Shown: piece after piece, positions 1 through 10,490 of the stretch | Layout: every line of letters begins with the position of its first letter | Position numbering within the stretch: the first letter of the stretch is position 1 | Source of the DNA: Acidobacteriota bacterium | GTDB lineage: Bacteria > Acidobacteriota > Vicinamibacteria > Vicinamibacterales > UBA2999 | Direction: 5' to 3' | DNA: 61,097 bases | Assembly: GCA_018000455.1 (NCBI GenBank) | Contig: JAGNJW010000031.1 | Coordinates: forward strand, 1-61,097 | The notes under the pieces: model-generated | What the model was told of the DNA's origin: nothing | The model's database searches: none | Seen by the model: the letters and a program-made list of their open reading frames with translations, nothing else | Program-made: the position numbers and the translations under genes

Positions 1-30
1 GCCCTGGCTGGCGGCGCGGACGACGTCCAT
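1..30 (-). CDS. Possible 5' end of a gene running off the window
   Basis: Reading the minus strand downstream of efp, an ATG at 30-28 follows a GAGG element about eight bases upstream and opens ten codons (MDVVRAASQG) before the window ends. The 27-base gap to the efp stop would fit the next gene of the same transcript. Ten residues are too few to name a product, and a chance ATG cannot be excluded. Confidence 0.3.
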   Translation of the reverse strand, partial: MDVVRAASQG

Positions 31-57
31 GACGACTGCCTCGCGAGTGTGAGCGGG

Positions 58-624
58 CTAGGCCCGCGACTGGTACTCGCCCGTCTCGGTGCTGACGCGA
101 ATGACGTCGCCTTCGCCGACGAAGGGCGGCACCTGCACGATCATGCCGGTCTCGGTGGTGGCCGGCTTGAGTTGGTTGGTGGCCGTGGCCCCCTTGATGG
201 CCGGCACCGTCTCGACCACCTTCAGGTCGACCGTCGGCGGCAACTCGATGCCCACCGGTTCGTCGCCGAAGAACTCGACGCTGATGGTCATCTCGGGCTT
301 GAGGTAGCCGGCCGAATCGCCGAGGGCCTCGCCCGTGAGATGGGTCTGCTCGTAGCTCGACGTGTCCATGAAGTGATGCCCGCCGGCATCGCTGTAGAGA
401 TACTGCATCTTCTTCTCGTCGAGCACCGCGCGTTCGACGACGTCTTCCGAGCGCAGACGCTGTTCGGAGCTGGCGTTGTTGCGCAGGTTGCGCGTCTTCA
501 CGCGGACGAAGCCGCGCAGGTTGCCAGGCGTCTTGTGCTCCAGGTCGAGAATCCGGAGCAAGTCGCCGTTCTGGAGGATGATCATGCCCCGCTTGAGGCG
601 CGTCGCTGCAAGAGTGTTGGCCAT
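58..624 (-). CDS. efp: Translation elongation factor P
   Basis: This 188-residue protein has the normal EF-P length and its three beta domains: an N-terminal KOW-like domain (about 1-65), a central OB domain with the TLYSD..HFMD type region (read here as YLYSDAGGHHFMD), and a C-terminal OB domain ending in GEY.SRA. EF-P enters the ribosomal E site and rescues ribosomes stalled on polyproline. Many proteins in this window are Pro-rich, so it should be needed. The loop that reaches the peptidyl-transferase centre reads PGNLRGF at 33-39, so the residue aligned with the modified lysine of Escherichia coli is Asn35. The start is the first ATG after a TAGCAT -10 element on the minus strand. No strong Shine-Dalgarno sequence is visible. 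Confidence 0.95.
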   Translation of the reverse strand: MANTLAATRLKRGMIILQNGDLLRILDLEHKTPGNLRGFVRVKTRNLRNNASSEQRLRSEDVVERAVLDEKKMQYLYSDAGGHHFMDTSSYEQTHLTGEALGDSAGYLKPEMTISVEFFGDEPVGIELPPTVDLKVVETVPAIKGATATNQLKPATTETGMIVQVPPFVGEGDVIRVSTETGEYQSRA

Positions 625-657
625 GGGTGCTGTTCGAGGTGGGCCTCGATCCCCCGG

Positions 658-663
658 ATGCTA
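658..663 (-). promoter_or_regulatory. Putative -10 element for efp
   Basis: The minus strand reads TAGCAT preceded by GG, 34 bases before the efp ATG. It matches the TAnnAT hexamers found before other genes here. No convincing -35 box is seen. Confidence 0.4.
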
Positions 664-713
664 CCACGCCGGTCCTGGGGCGCGCCCGGGTGATGGCCCG
701 AGCGCCCCCGTGC

Positions 714-719
714 TACCAT
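714..719 (+). promoter_or_regulatory. Putative -10 element for the small heat-shock gene
   Basis: TACCAT lies six bases before the proposed GTG start at 726. Transcription would begin at or very near the start codon, giving a leaderless message, which fits the lack of a Shine-Dalgarno sequence. Confidence 0.4.
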
Positions 720-725
720 TCCCGC

Positions 726-1127
726 GTGGCGTTCGCGCGCTGGGATCCTGTTCGTGACCTGCTAGCGATCCAGTTGAAGATGGAGCGCCTGCCCGCCCCT
801 GCTCCGCAGGGCTGGGTGCCGGCTTCCGACTTGTGCGAGACCGCCGACGCCTACATCGTCACCGCGGAGTTGCCTGGTGTGGCGCGCGCGCAGATACGCG
901 TCGACTATCACGACGGGCACCTCACGTTGCATGGGCGTCGCGACGCGCGGGTGGCCTGCGAGCAGTACCACCAGGTGGAACGCGGCCACGGCGAGTTCTC
1001 GCGCAGCTTCCGCCTGCCGCTCGGGATCGACGCCGAGCGCATCGCCGCCGACCTGAAGGACGGCGTGCTCACGGTGGTCGTGCCGAAGGCTCCAGGGGCC
1101 GGGCCACGCAAGGTCGAGGTCGGATAG
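726..1127 (+). CDS. Small heat-shock protein, Hsp20/alpha-crystallin family
   Basis: From the GTG at 726 the protein is 133 residues. An alpha-crystallin domain spans about 30-125 and contains ELPGV (48-52), a loop ending in GEFSRSFRLP (89-98) and the family signature GVLTVVVPK (113-121). A C-terminal VEV after a Pro-Arg-Lys stretch resembles the I-x-I motif that docks subunits into oligomers. Such proteins are ATP-independent holdases that keep unfolding clients soluble. In-frame ATGs further upstream (627, 693) would add a Pro/Arg-rich, uncharacteristic tail and lie upstream of the -10 element, so GTG is preferred. htrA begins six bases after the stop, suggesting a two-gene protein-quality-control unit. 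Confidence 0.88.
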   Translation: MAFARWDPVRDLLAIQLKMERLPAPAPQGWVPASDLCETADAYIVTAELPGVARAQIRVDYHDGHLTLHGRRDARVACEQYHQVERGHGEFSRSFRLPLGIDAERIAADLKDGVLTVVVPKAPGAGPRKVEVG

Positions 1128-1133
1128 CCTCTG

Positions 1134-2294
1134 ATGCGCCGCCTCGCGCTCGCCACCTCTCTCCTGCTGGCCGGGCTGGCCGCTGGCCTCGTCGTCTCGG
1201 GAGGCACCGGCGCCGTAACCGACGCGACGGCCACCGATCAGGCAGCATCGCCCCCACAACCGCGCTCCAGTGCCCCGGCCGTGCCCCAGCCGGGGCCCGA
1301 CTTCACGCGCGTCGCCGAGCGGGCGACGGCCGCGGTGACCAACATCGCTTCGCTGCACCGCGTGGCAGTGTCGAACTCGCCGTTTGCCAGCGATCCGTTC
1401 TTCCAGTATTTCTTCGGCAACCAGGCCGACATGTTCGGCTCGCGCCATCGCTACGAATCGAGCCTCGGCTCGGGCGTGGTCATCTCGGCCGATGGCTACG
1501 TGCTCACCAACAGTCACGTCGTCGGTGACGGCGAGGTGGAAGTGACGGTGGGTCTCGACGACAAGCGCGAGTTGCGGGCCAAGGTCATCGGCGTCGACAC
1601 CTCCACCGACCTCGCCCTGCTCAAGGTCGAGGCGACCGGGCTCCCCACCTTACCGTGGGGCGACTCCTCGAAACTGAGAGTCGCCGAGTGGGTGCTCGCC
1701 ATCGGCAACCCGTTCCAGCTCAATCAGACCGTCACGCTCGGCATCGTGAGCGCGCTCGGCCGGGCCAACGTGGGCATCGCGGCCTACGAAGATTTCATCC
1801 AGACCGATGCCGCCATCAATCCCGGCAACTCGGGCGGCGCCCTCGTCAACGCGCGCGGCGAGCTCATCGGCATCAATACGGCGATCTTCTCCCAGAGCGG
1901 CGGCTATCAGGGCATTGGCTTCGCCGTGCCGAGCAACCTGGCCCGGAGGGTGGTCGACGACCTGAAGAAGTACGGCCAGGTACGCCGCGGCTCGATCGGC
2001 TTCATGGAGCTCTCGCCGCTGACCTCGCGGCTGGCCGACGAGCTCGGGACGACGGGCGCTGACGGCCTGGTCGTGATGCGGATGGTGCGCGGTGCGGCCT
2101 ACCAATCGGGGCTGCGGCCCGGCGACGTCGTCCTCAGCCTGAACGGCACGCCCGTCAGCGACGTGGCGGCATTTCAGCGCGGCGTCGCCGATGCCGAGGT
2201 CGGCGGCACGATCACCATCGAGATCCTGCGCGAGTCCACCCGCCGCACGCTCAGGGTGCCGGTGCAGCAGGAAGCCCGTCAGCGCAGCCGCTGA
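1134..2294 (+). CDS. HtrA/DegP-family periplasmic serine protease with one PDZ domain
   Basis: The 386-residue product opens with a signal peptide or anchor (hydrophobic 9-25), a Pro/Ser linker, then a trypsin-like domain. The catalytic triad is visible: His128 in TNSHVV, Asp159 in TSTDLALLKV and Ser233 in NPGNSGGAL. A single PDZ domain follows (about 285-380, DGLVVMRMVRGA and LRPGDVVLSLNG). DegP proper has two PDZ domains, so DegS/HtrA-like is the closer architecture. It should degrade or refold damaged envelope proteins. It lies just downstream of the small heat-shock gene, and the start ATG is preceded by GAGG inside the end of that gene. Confidence 0.93.
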   Translation: MRRLALATSLLLAGLAAGLVVSGGTGAVTDATATDQAASPPQPRSSAPAVPQPGPDFTRVAERATAAVTNIASLHRVAVSNSPFASDPFFQYFFGNQADMFGSRHRYESSLGSGVVISADGYVLTNSHVVGDGEVEVTVGLDDKRELRAKVIGVDTSTDLALLKVEATGLPTLPWGDSSKLRVAEWVLAIGNPFQLNQTVTLGIVSALGRANVGIAAYEDFIQTDAAINPGNSGGALVNARGELIGINTAIFSQSGGYQGIGFAVPSNLARRVVDDLKKYGQVRRGSIGFMELSPLTSRLADELGTTGADGLVVMRMVRGAAYQSGLRPGDVVLSLNGTPVSDVAAFQRGVADAEVGGTITIEILRESTRRTLRVPVQQEARQRSR

Positions 2295-2336
2295 CCGCCG
2301 CCTCGTTCGCGCCGCCGTCCTGCGCCCGCGACGGCG

Positions 2337-3017
2337 TCAATCCCCGGCGTCGGCTGGCGCGGCTGCCGGCCAAGGACGCGCCCGGTGGTCGGCATTCCAC
2401 GTCCGGGTGCCCGAGACCGCTGCGCTGCCGGCCACCGTCGCCCGCCAGTAGCGATCGCCACCGCGCGACAGGCCGATGCGGCGCGTCCAGCGGATGGCCG
2501 ACGACCCACCGTCACCCGCGTGGATGCGCAGGTCGCCGGCGGCCAGTGGCCGCCGATTGTGCGCGCGGCCGACGGCGAAGGCACGCGTCAGATTGCCGGG
2601 TCCGCGGCAGAGCGCCGCGTCGGGCGGCGGGGCCTGTCCGGGTTGGGCGCGACGGCGCCGCATGATCGCCTGGCCGTCGAGCGGTTCGACCGCGCGCAGC
2701 AGCAGCGCCGCGGGGCGGCCCTCCTCCTCGGTCACCGCGTTCAGCAGCCAGTGCATGCCGTAGTTCAGATAGACGTAGGCACAGCCCGGCGCCTCGTAGA
2801 GCGGCCGGTTGCGCGAGGTCGGTCCAGCCGCGGCGTGGCAGCCGGGATCCGATTCGCCGATGTAGGCCTCGACCTCGACGATGCGTCCGGACACGACGCC
2901 CGCAGACGTCTCGTGAACGAGTGTCGCCCCGAGCAGTTCGCGCGCCACGACCAGCGTCGGCCGGGCGAAGAACGCTGGCGGAAGCACGCGGCGGACGCGC
3001 TGGGACACGGCCGTCAA
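2337..3017 (-). CDS. DNA-3-methyladenine glycosylase (AAG/MPG family)
   Basis: The 226-residue protein belongs to the mammalian-type alkyladenine glycosylase family, which flips out and excises 3-methyladenine, hypoxanthine and other damaged purines. The core GRIVEVEAYIG carries the catalytic glutamate (Glu50) and the stacking tyrosine (Tyr52). The following SRNRPLYEAPG and YVYLNYGMHW segments and the LLLRAVEPL strand are characteristic. The last 50 residues are Arg/Ala/Pro-rich and probably disordered. It starts 11 bases after the channel-like gene and is the last gene of the ECF-sigma operon, which hints at stress-linked expression. Confidence 0.93.
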   Translation of the reverse strand: MTAVSQRVRRVLPPAFFARPTLVVARELLGATLVHETSAGVVSGRIVEVEAYIGESDPGCHAAAGPTSRNRPLYEAPGCAYVYLNYGMHWLLNAVTEEEGRPAALLLRAVEPLDGQAIMRRRRAQPGQAPPPDAALCRGPGNLTRAFAVGRAHNRRPLAAGDLRIHAGDGGSSAIRWTRRIGLSRGGDRYWRATVAGSAAVSGTRTWNADHRARPWPAAAPADAGD

Positions 3018-3028
3018 TCCTCGTGCCG

Positions 3029-3871
3029 CTAGGCCCCGCGCGAACGGTCGGCGGCCGAAAACACGACGCCCGAACCGGCGTCGAGGTAGACGCCGTTCGA
3101 AACGGCCAGCTCTTCATCGGCCGGGAGCGCTATCACCGTCTGCGTCGGGGTAATCATGACCAGCGTGCCGGTGCGCTCGCCCATCGTCACGGTGTCGCCC
3201 GGCCTGAGTACCTTGCGGGCGTAGAAACCCGCAATCATGTTGCGCGTCACCTCGCGGCTGCCGAGTCCCAGTGACAACCCGAAGGCCAGCGCGATGCCGC
3301 CGAGCGCGCAGATCGTGACGATGCGGATCATCTCAGTGTCGATCCGCAGCTGAGCCAGCGCCATGATGCCCGTAACGAAGAGGATGAGGGCCGACGACAC
3401 GCTGCCGAGCGTGGGAGCGAGGTCGATGCCCGAGTCGTCGGCGGCCCGCCGCACGGCCTGGCCGGCGAACTCGGCCGCCGCGCTGCCGGCCAGCAGCACC
3501 GCGATGGCCGCGATGACGTTCGGCAGATACGCGAAGAACGCGCGAATCGAGTCGGCGATGGGCGCCAGCCCCAGCACGGTGGCGCCCGTCTGCGCGAACA
3601 GCAACAGCGTGCCGGCGTAGACGACGGCGGGAATCCACTCGCTGGCCGGCTGGCGCACGCCCAGGCGGCTGACGAGCGCGGCCAGGCCGAGCGAGTCGCT
3701 CAACCGGTCGACCTGCACGCGGCGGCAGGCCACGCTGGTCATGCGCCGGATGAACTTCGCCGTCAGCACGAGCACGATGGCGGCGACGATGCCCATCGCA
3801 ATGCGCGGCACGACGCCAGTCACCGTCGCCACGAGATCCTGCCAGGCCGTCGAGAGATGCTCAGTCAGCAC
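3029..3871 (-). CDS. MscS-like small-conductance channel family protein
   Basis: The 280-residue protein has about five hydrophobic segments (about 18-40, 82-105, 112-135, 155-175, 185-205). A soluble beta segment with VLRPGDTVTMGERTG follows and resembles the start of the MscS beta domain. The glycine-rich last helix (GLSLGLGSREV) fits a pore-lining helix. Relatives such as CmpX-type proteins are MscS-superfamily members, and gating has not been shown for all of them. It overlaps the preceding small gene by 11 bases and so is translationally coupled to the sigma-factor operon. It may act in envelope or osmotic stress. Ion selectivity cannot be read from the sequence. Confidence 0.8.
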   Translation of the reverse strand: MLTEHLSTAWQDLVATVTGVVPRIAMGIVAAIVLVLTAKFIRRMTSVACRRVQVDRLSDSLGLAALVSRLGVRQPASEWIPAVVYAGTLLLFAQTGATVLGLAPIADSIRAFFAYLPNVIAAIAVLLAGSAAAEFAGQAVRRAADDSGIDLAPTLGSVSSALILFVTGIMALAQLRIDTEMIRIVTICALGGIALAFGLSLGLGSREVTRNMIAGFYARKVLRPGDTVTMGERTGTLVMITPTQTVIALPADEELAVSNGVYLDAGSGVVFSAADRSRGA

Positions 3872-4118
3872 GCCGTTTGCCTCCCGTCCCGCCGAGGACG
3901 TCGAAAATCGCGCGCAAGTACTCGAGCACCACGCTCGTCAGTCCGTGCGCGCCCAGCTCCACCGCCTGCCCCGACAACTCGCGGCGCGCAATCGACCGGT
4001 GCACGCGGGTCATCAGCCCTGCCCACTCCGCCTCTTCGTCCAGAAAGCCCGCCAGGCCGAGCGGTTGGGCCTCCGGCGTCTCGTCGGGTGCCGTGGGTTC
4101 AGCCACCATCGGCTCCAA
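3861..4118 (-). CDS. Small protein of unknown function in the ECF sigma operon
   Basis: This 85-residue ORF lies between the sigma factor and the channel gene and overlaps both (20 and 11 bases). Residues 1-25 are acidic and Pro-rich. The rest is predicted helical and amphipathic, with no membrane segment, no cysteines and no zinc-binding motif. Its place next to an ECF sigma gene suggests an anti-sigma or regulatory partner, but it has no recognisable anti-sigma domain, so this is positional inference only. The overlaps and consistent frame argue that it is real. Confidence 0.6.
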   Translation of the reverse strand: MEPMVAEPTAPDETPEAQPLGLAGFLDEEAEWAGLMTRVHRSIARRELSGQAVELGAHGLTSVVLEYLRAIFDVLGGTGGKRRAD

Positions 4119-4683
4119 GCGCGGTGCGCAGCTCCTGCCGGGCGCGCAGGATGCGCATCTTCACCGCCGACAGCGACACGCCGAGGGCGAGGGCGATCTC
4201 GTCGTAGCTCATCTCGTCGAGTTCGCGCATGACGAGCGCCTGCCGCAACGTCTCCGGCAGCCCCGCCACGGCGGCCCGCACGCGCGACACGTCGGCCGCC
4301 CGGTCGATCGCCTGGTCGGCGTCGGGAGAGACGCGCAGTGCGGCGGCGTCGGGCGCGGCGTCGTCGAGCGCCATCTCGCCGTCGCGACGCCGTTCGGCCC
4401 GCCGGTGGTTCAGGCAGTGGTTGACCTTGATGCGGTAGAGCCAGGTGGAGAAGCGGGCGCGGCTCTCGTACTTGCGCAGGGCGAAATAGGCCTTGACCAG
4501 CACCTCCTGGGCCAGGTCCTCGGCTTCGTTGGCCGACGTCAGGTAGCGGCAGTTGGCTACCACGCGGCTCCGATGGCGGACGATGAGCTCGTCGAAGGCG
4601 CGCGTATCGCCCCCGCGGGCGCCTTTGGCGCGCTCCACGAGGGCGGCGTCCGGATCGTCGTCAGGCAGACTCGGTTCGGCCAC
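4099..4683 (-). CDS. ECF RNA polymerase sigma factor (RpoE-like)
   Basis: The 194-residue protein shows region 2 (about 29-95: DLAQEVLVKAY for core binding and FSTWLYRIKVNHC for -10 recognition) and region 4 (about 134-188: LPETLRQALVMRELDEMSYDEIALALGVS..VKMRILRAR), with no sigma-3 domain. It is thus an extracytoplasmic-function sigma factor of the RpoE-like type. The start is a GTG at 4683, 20 bases from a minus-strand TAGAAT element. It heads an operon with the small unknown protein, the channel-like protein and the alkyladenine glycosylase. The stimulus is unknown and no classical membrane anti-sigma gene adjoins it. Confidence 0.92.
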   Translation of the reverse strand: MAEPSLPDDDPDAALVERAKGARGGDTRAFDELIVRHRSRVVANCRYLTSANEAEDLAQEVLVKAYFALRKYESRARFSTWLYRIKVNHCLNHRRAERRRDGEMALDDAAPDAAALRVSPDADQAIDRAADVSRVRAAVAGLPETLRQALVMRELDEMSYDEIALALGVSLSAVKMRILRARQELRTALGADGG

Positions 4684-4702
4684 GGGCTAGCTCGTCGGCA
4701 GT

Positions 4703-4708
4703 ATTCTA
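4703..4708 (-). promoter_or_regulatory. Putative -10 element for the ECF sigma operon
   Basis: The minus strand reads GG-TAGAAT, 20 bases before the GTG start. This is the same extended -10 form seen before the tRNA-Thr gene. Confidence 0.45.
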
Positions 4709-4793
4709 CCGGCTGCCGCCAGAGCGGAGAGCGGGATGCCAGTGACGTCATGCGGGAGGCCCTTCCCGTGAGACACCGCGCCCCGCCTGAAGG

Positions 4794-7694
<2,901 letters not shown>

Positions 7695-7747
7695 GGGGCG
7701 CGAGGGAGGCGGCACAGGCCTGATGCGCCCGCCGCCTCGAACCCTAG

Positions 7748-7753
7748 ATGGTA
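7748..7753 (-). promoter_or_regulatory. Putative -10 element for uvrA
   Basis: The minus strand reads GC-TACCAT, 26 bases before the upstream ATG and 54 bases before the preferred uvrA ATG. No LexA-like palindrome was noticed beside it. Confidence 0.35.
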
Positions 7754-7933
7754 GCGCACTCGCCGCCGCCAGTGCGCAGCAGCGTGCAGCTCCAGATTCC
7801 TGGACCGTCGGCGCACCGACAACAATTCTCGTCCATCGGCTCCAGTCTTTGGCCGCCCGTCACAATTTCGGTGGAGCGGCCGCGCGGAATGTCATTGAAC
7901 TTCCCGCCCTGGCCGTCTGGCACGGTTCCTGAT

Positions 7934-8344
7934 ATGGACGTCGCCATCGGGATGAGTCCAATGCCAACTGCAGCAGCAGGCCGGAGCGTCCTCGTCGTCA
8001 ACGATCAGGACGCCCTCCGCCAGGCCATGGTCCGGACCTTGCTCGCCCGCGGCTTCCGGGCCAGCACGGCGCGTTCCGGGCGCGAGGCGCTCGAGAGCGT
8101 GCGGACCGACAAGCCGGACGTCATCCTGATGGACATGGATCCGCCGGCGCTCGAGGGCTGGGAATCCGCCCGCCGGCTCAAGGCCGATCCGGTGACGCGC
8201 CACATCCTCGTCGTGGCACTGTCGGAGAACGCCCACACCGATTCCCGCAATCTCGCGATGCGCGTCGGCTGCGACGCCTTCGAGTCCAAGCCGGTGGACA
8301 TCGACCATCTCGTGGCGAGCGTCGAGAAGTTGCTGCCGGCCTAG
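7934..8344 (+). CDS. Single-domain response regulator (receiver only)
   Basis: From the ATG at 7934 the product is 136 residues and consists of little more than a CheY-like receiver domain (about 15-135). The phosphoacceptor is the first Asp of LMDMDPP, the switch residue is the Ser of ALSEN and the conserved Lys lies in SKPVD. The acidic pocket is ND (VVNDQD) instead of the usual DD, so metal binding may be altered. In-frame ATGs at 7952 and 7961 are alternatives, and a longer 5' extension to 7748 looks non-coding. It directly precedes a PAS-GGDEF-EAL gene and may relay phosphate in that pathway. Confidence 0.82.
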   Translation: MDVAIGMSPMPTAAAGRSVLVVNDQDALRQAMVRTLLARGFRASTARSGREALESVRTDKPDVILMDMDPPALEGWESARRLKADPVTRHILVVALSENAHTDSRNLAMRVGCDAFESKPVDIDHLVASVEKLLPA

Positions 8345-8385
8345 TCTGCTCCGGCTTGCCCCTTGGCCTCGGACGGCCACAGGAC

Positions 8386-8391
8386 TACCAT
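8386..8391 (+). promoter_or_regulatory. Putative -10 element for the PAS-GGDEF-EAL gene
   Basis: GAC-TACCAT lies 46 bases before the preferred ATG at 8437. This would place the start site after the upstream in-frame ATG at 8356, which supports the shorter protein. Confidence 0.35.
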
Positions 8392-8436
8392 CCAGTCACC
8401 TGGTGCCACGTCCGGGCGGGCGCCACTTTTTGGTCA

Positions 8437-10236
8437 ATGGCTGGCACCTCTTCCCCGACCGGGACCGCTGGCGCGCCTCAGGGCGCGACGTGGGAGTGGA
8501 CCGTCACGTCCGACCGCGTCACCTACTCCGCGGCGTGGCACGCGCTGGTCGGCGACGCCAAAGGCGACACCACCGAGTCGTTGCACGCCTGGCTCGGCCG
8601 GGTGCACCCGGATGACATCGCGTCGGTCATGCACGCGCTCGATCGCCATCTGAGCGGCGCCGTCCCCGCGTTTCGCTGCGAACACCGGCTGCGCGCCCAG
8701 GCCGGGGCCTTTCGCTGGGTCGTGGCCGAGGGCGCCGTCGAGCGCGACCTTGCCGGGCGCGCCGTGCGATTGGCCGGCACGCTCGCCGACGTGCAGGAGC
8801 GTAACCGCACCGACACGCTGGCGGGCCTGCCAGGGCTGTTCGCCCTGCGCGCCCACGTCGACCGCCTGGTAGCGGCCGCCCGCGACACGCCCGCGGCGCG
8901 CTTCGCGCTGCTGCTCGTGGACATCGATCGGTTCGGCGCGTTCAACGCCATGCTCGGTCACGCCGGCGGCGACGTGCTGCTGCGGGAGGCCATGCGCCGC
9001 CTGGCGCGCTGCCTGCGCGAGGGCGACCTCGTGGCCCGCATCGGGGTGCACGACACCCAGGCCGTGGCGGGCGACGTAGCGCTGCCGCCGCTTGGCGGCG
9101 ACGAGTGTGCGCTCGTCATTTCGAACCTCATCGACGCGCGCGATGCCCTGCTCGTGGCGGGCCGCCTGCACGATGCGCTGGCGGCCCCCTTTCCCATCGC
9201 CGGCCACCGGCTCTTCATCACGGCCTGCGTGGGCGTCGCCATCAACAGTGCCGCCCACGATTCGGTCGACGATTTGTTGCGTGACGCCTATTCGGCACTG
9301 GTACGCGCCAAGGCCCGAGGCCCGGCCGAGACGCAACTGTTCGATGACTCGGCGCGCGCCGTGGCATCAGAGTTCATGGAGTTCGCGGCCGACCTCGAGA
9401 CCGCCGTGAGCGAGCGCCAGTTCGAGATGTGGTTCCAGCCCACGGTGCATCTCGGCAACGGCTCGATCGTGCGCGCCGAGGCGCTGCTGCGCTGGCGACA
9501 TCCGGTGCGCGGGCTGCTCAGGCCGAACATCTTCGTGCCGCTGCTCGAACAAGCCGGCCGGCTCGTGCCGCTCGGCTGGCAGACGATTGGCGACGCGTGC
9601 CGGGCGCTGGCCGGCTGGCGCGCGACGCATCCGCCGGCGCAGGCCATGCGGATCTCGATCAATCTGTCGAGTTCGCAACTGGTCGCGCCCGACCTCGTCG
9701 CGCAGCTTCAGGGCGCCGTCAGAGAGGCTGGTATCGACCCCGGCGATCTCGAGGTCGAGGTGGCCGAACTCGATGCGATGACCCACTTCGAACGCGCGGT
9801 CGAGGTGTCGCAGGCGCTGCGCGCGGCGGAGTTCAAGGTGGCCCTCGACGACTTCGGCCTGGGCCTGGCGACGACCGAGCACATCCGCGCGCTGGGGGTC
9901 CACACGCTGAAGATCGACCGCAGCTACCTCGGCGGCAATCCGCAGCACGGCGGCAGCGCCGCGATCGTGCAGTACGCCATCGAGCTGGCCGCCATTCTCG
10001 GCATCGAGGTCGTGGCCGAAGGGATCGAGACACCGTCGGAACTCCAGGCGCTGAAGCAGCTGAGCTGTCCGCTCGGTCAGGGCTTCTTCTTCTCGCGCGC
10101 CGTGCCCCCAGACGAACTGCTGCGGCTGCTGGAACTCGACGCCACGGGCGCGACTGCCTGGTGGGCCGGGGCCGCGCCGTCGGCGGCCCGCCGGCGCCGC
10201 GACTCGGACGCGGCGGTCTCGGCCGCGGGGCGCTGA
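8437..10236 (+). CDS. PAS-GGDEF-EAL cyclic-di-GMP signalling protein
   Basis: The 599-residue protein carries a PAS fold (about 15-120, WEWTV..YSAAWHALVGD..VHPDD), a GGDEF domain (about 128-300) and an EAL domain (about 315-570). The EAL domain retains EALLRW, NLSSSQ, DDFG, KIDRSY, VVAEGIET and QGFFFSR, so it is probably an active c-di-GMP phosphodiesterase. The GGDEF site reads GGDEC instead of GGDEF and follows an insertion of about 16 residues after ARIG, so cyclase activity is doubtful. It may instead bind GTP and regulate the EAL half. No transmembrane segment is seen, so it is cytosolic. The 28 extra upstream codons to 8356 look non-coding. Confidence 0.88.
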   Translation: MAGTSSPTGTAGAPQGATWEWTVTSDRVTYSAAWHALVGDAKGDTTESLHAWLGRVHPDDIASVMHALDRHLSGAVPAFRCEHRLRAQAGAFRWVVAEGAVERDLAGRAVRLAGTLADVQERNRTDTLAGLPGLFALRAHVDRLVAAARDTPAARFALLLVDIDRFGAFNAMLGHAGGDVLLREAMRRLARCLREGDLVARIGVHDTQAVAGDVALPPLGGDECALVISNLIDARDALLVAGRLHDALAAPFPIAGHRLFITACVGVAINSAAHDSVDDLLRDAYSALVRAKARGPAETQLFDDSARAVASEFMEFAADLETAVSERQFEMWFQPTVHLGNGSIVRAEALLRWRHPVRGLLRPNIFVPLLEQAGRLVPLGWQTIGDACRALAGWRATHPPAQAMRISINLSSSQLVAPDLVAQLQGAVREAGIDPGDLEVEVAELDAMTHFERAVEVSQALRAAEFKVALDDFGLGLATTEHIRALGVHTLKIDRSYLGGNPQHGGSAAIVQYAIELAAILGIEVVAEGIETPSELQALKQLSCPLGQGFFFSRAVPPDELLRLLELDATGATAWWAGAAPSAARRRRDSDAAVSAAGR

Positions 10237-10275
10237 ACGGTCTCAGACGTGCCCGGACGCGCGAGGGAGGCGTGG

Positions 10276-10281
10276 TAGAAT
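10276..10281 (+). promoter_or_regulatory. Putative -10 element for tRNA-Thr
   Basis: GG-TAGAAT lies 47 bases before the mature tRNA 5' end. No clear -35 hexamer is visible, so an extended -10 type is possible. Confidence 0.45.
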
Positions 10282-10327
10282 CGTGTGTCCTGCTCGGGGG
10301 TGACCCGCGTGCCGGGCGGTACGCCGG

Positions 10328-10403
10328 GCCGGTGTAGCTCAGTTGGTAGAGCAGCTGATTCGTAATCAGCAGGTCGCTGGTTCAAGTCCAGTCGCCGGCT
10401 CCA
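10328..10403 (+). tRNA. tRNA-Thr (anticodon CGT)
   Basis: A complete 76-base cloverleaf can be folded. The acceptor GCCGGTG pairs with CGCCGGC (one G-U). The D arm is GCTC/GAGC. The anticodon arm is GCTGA/TCAGC with loop TTCGTAA and anticodon CGT. The variable loop is AGGTC, and the T arm is GCTGG/CCAGT with loop TTCAAGT. Discriminator T is followed by an encoded CCA. The CGU anticodon reads ACG threonine codons, frequent in such GC-rich genes. Confidence 0.96.
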
Positions 10404-10490
10404 GTTCGCCCCCTCCCTGGGATCGTCCGCGCGGCGCGGGCTCCGTGTTAGCCTGACCCTATCGTCGCCAGACTCTGCTGGGAGGCCCAC

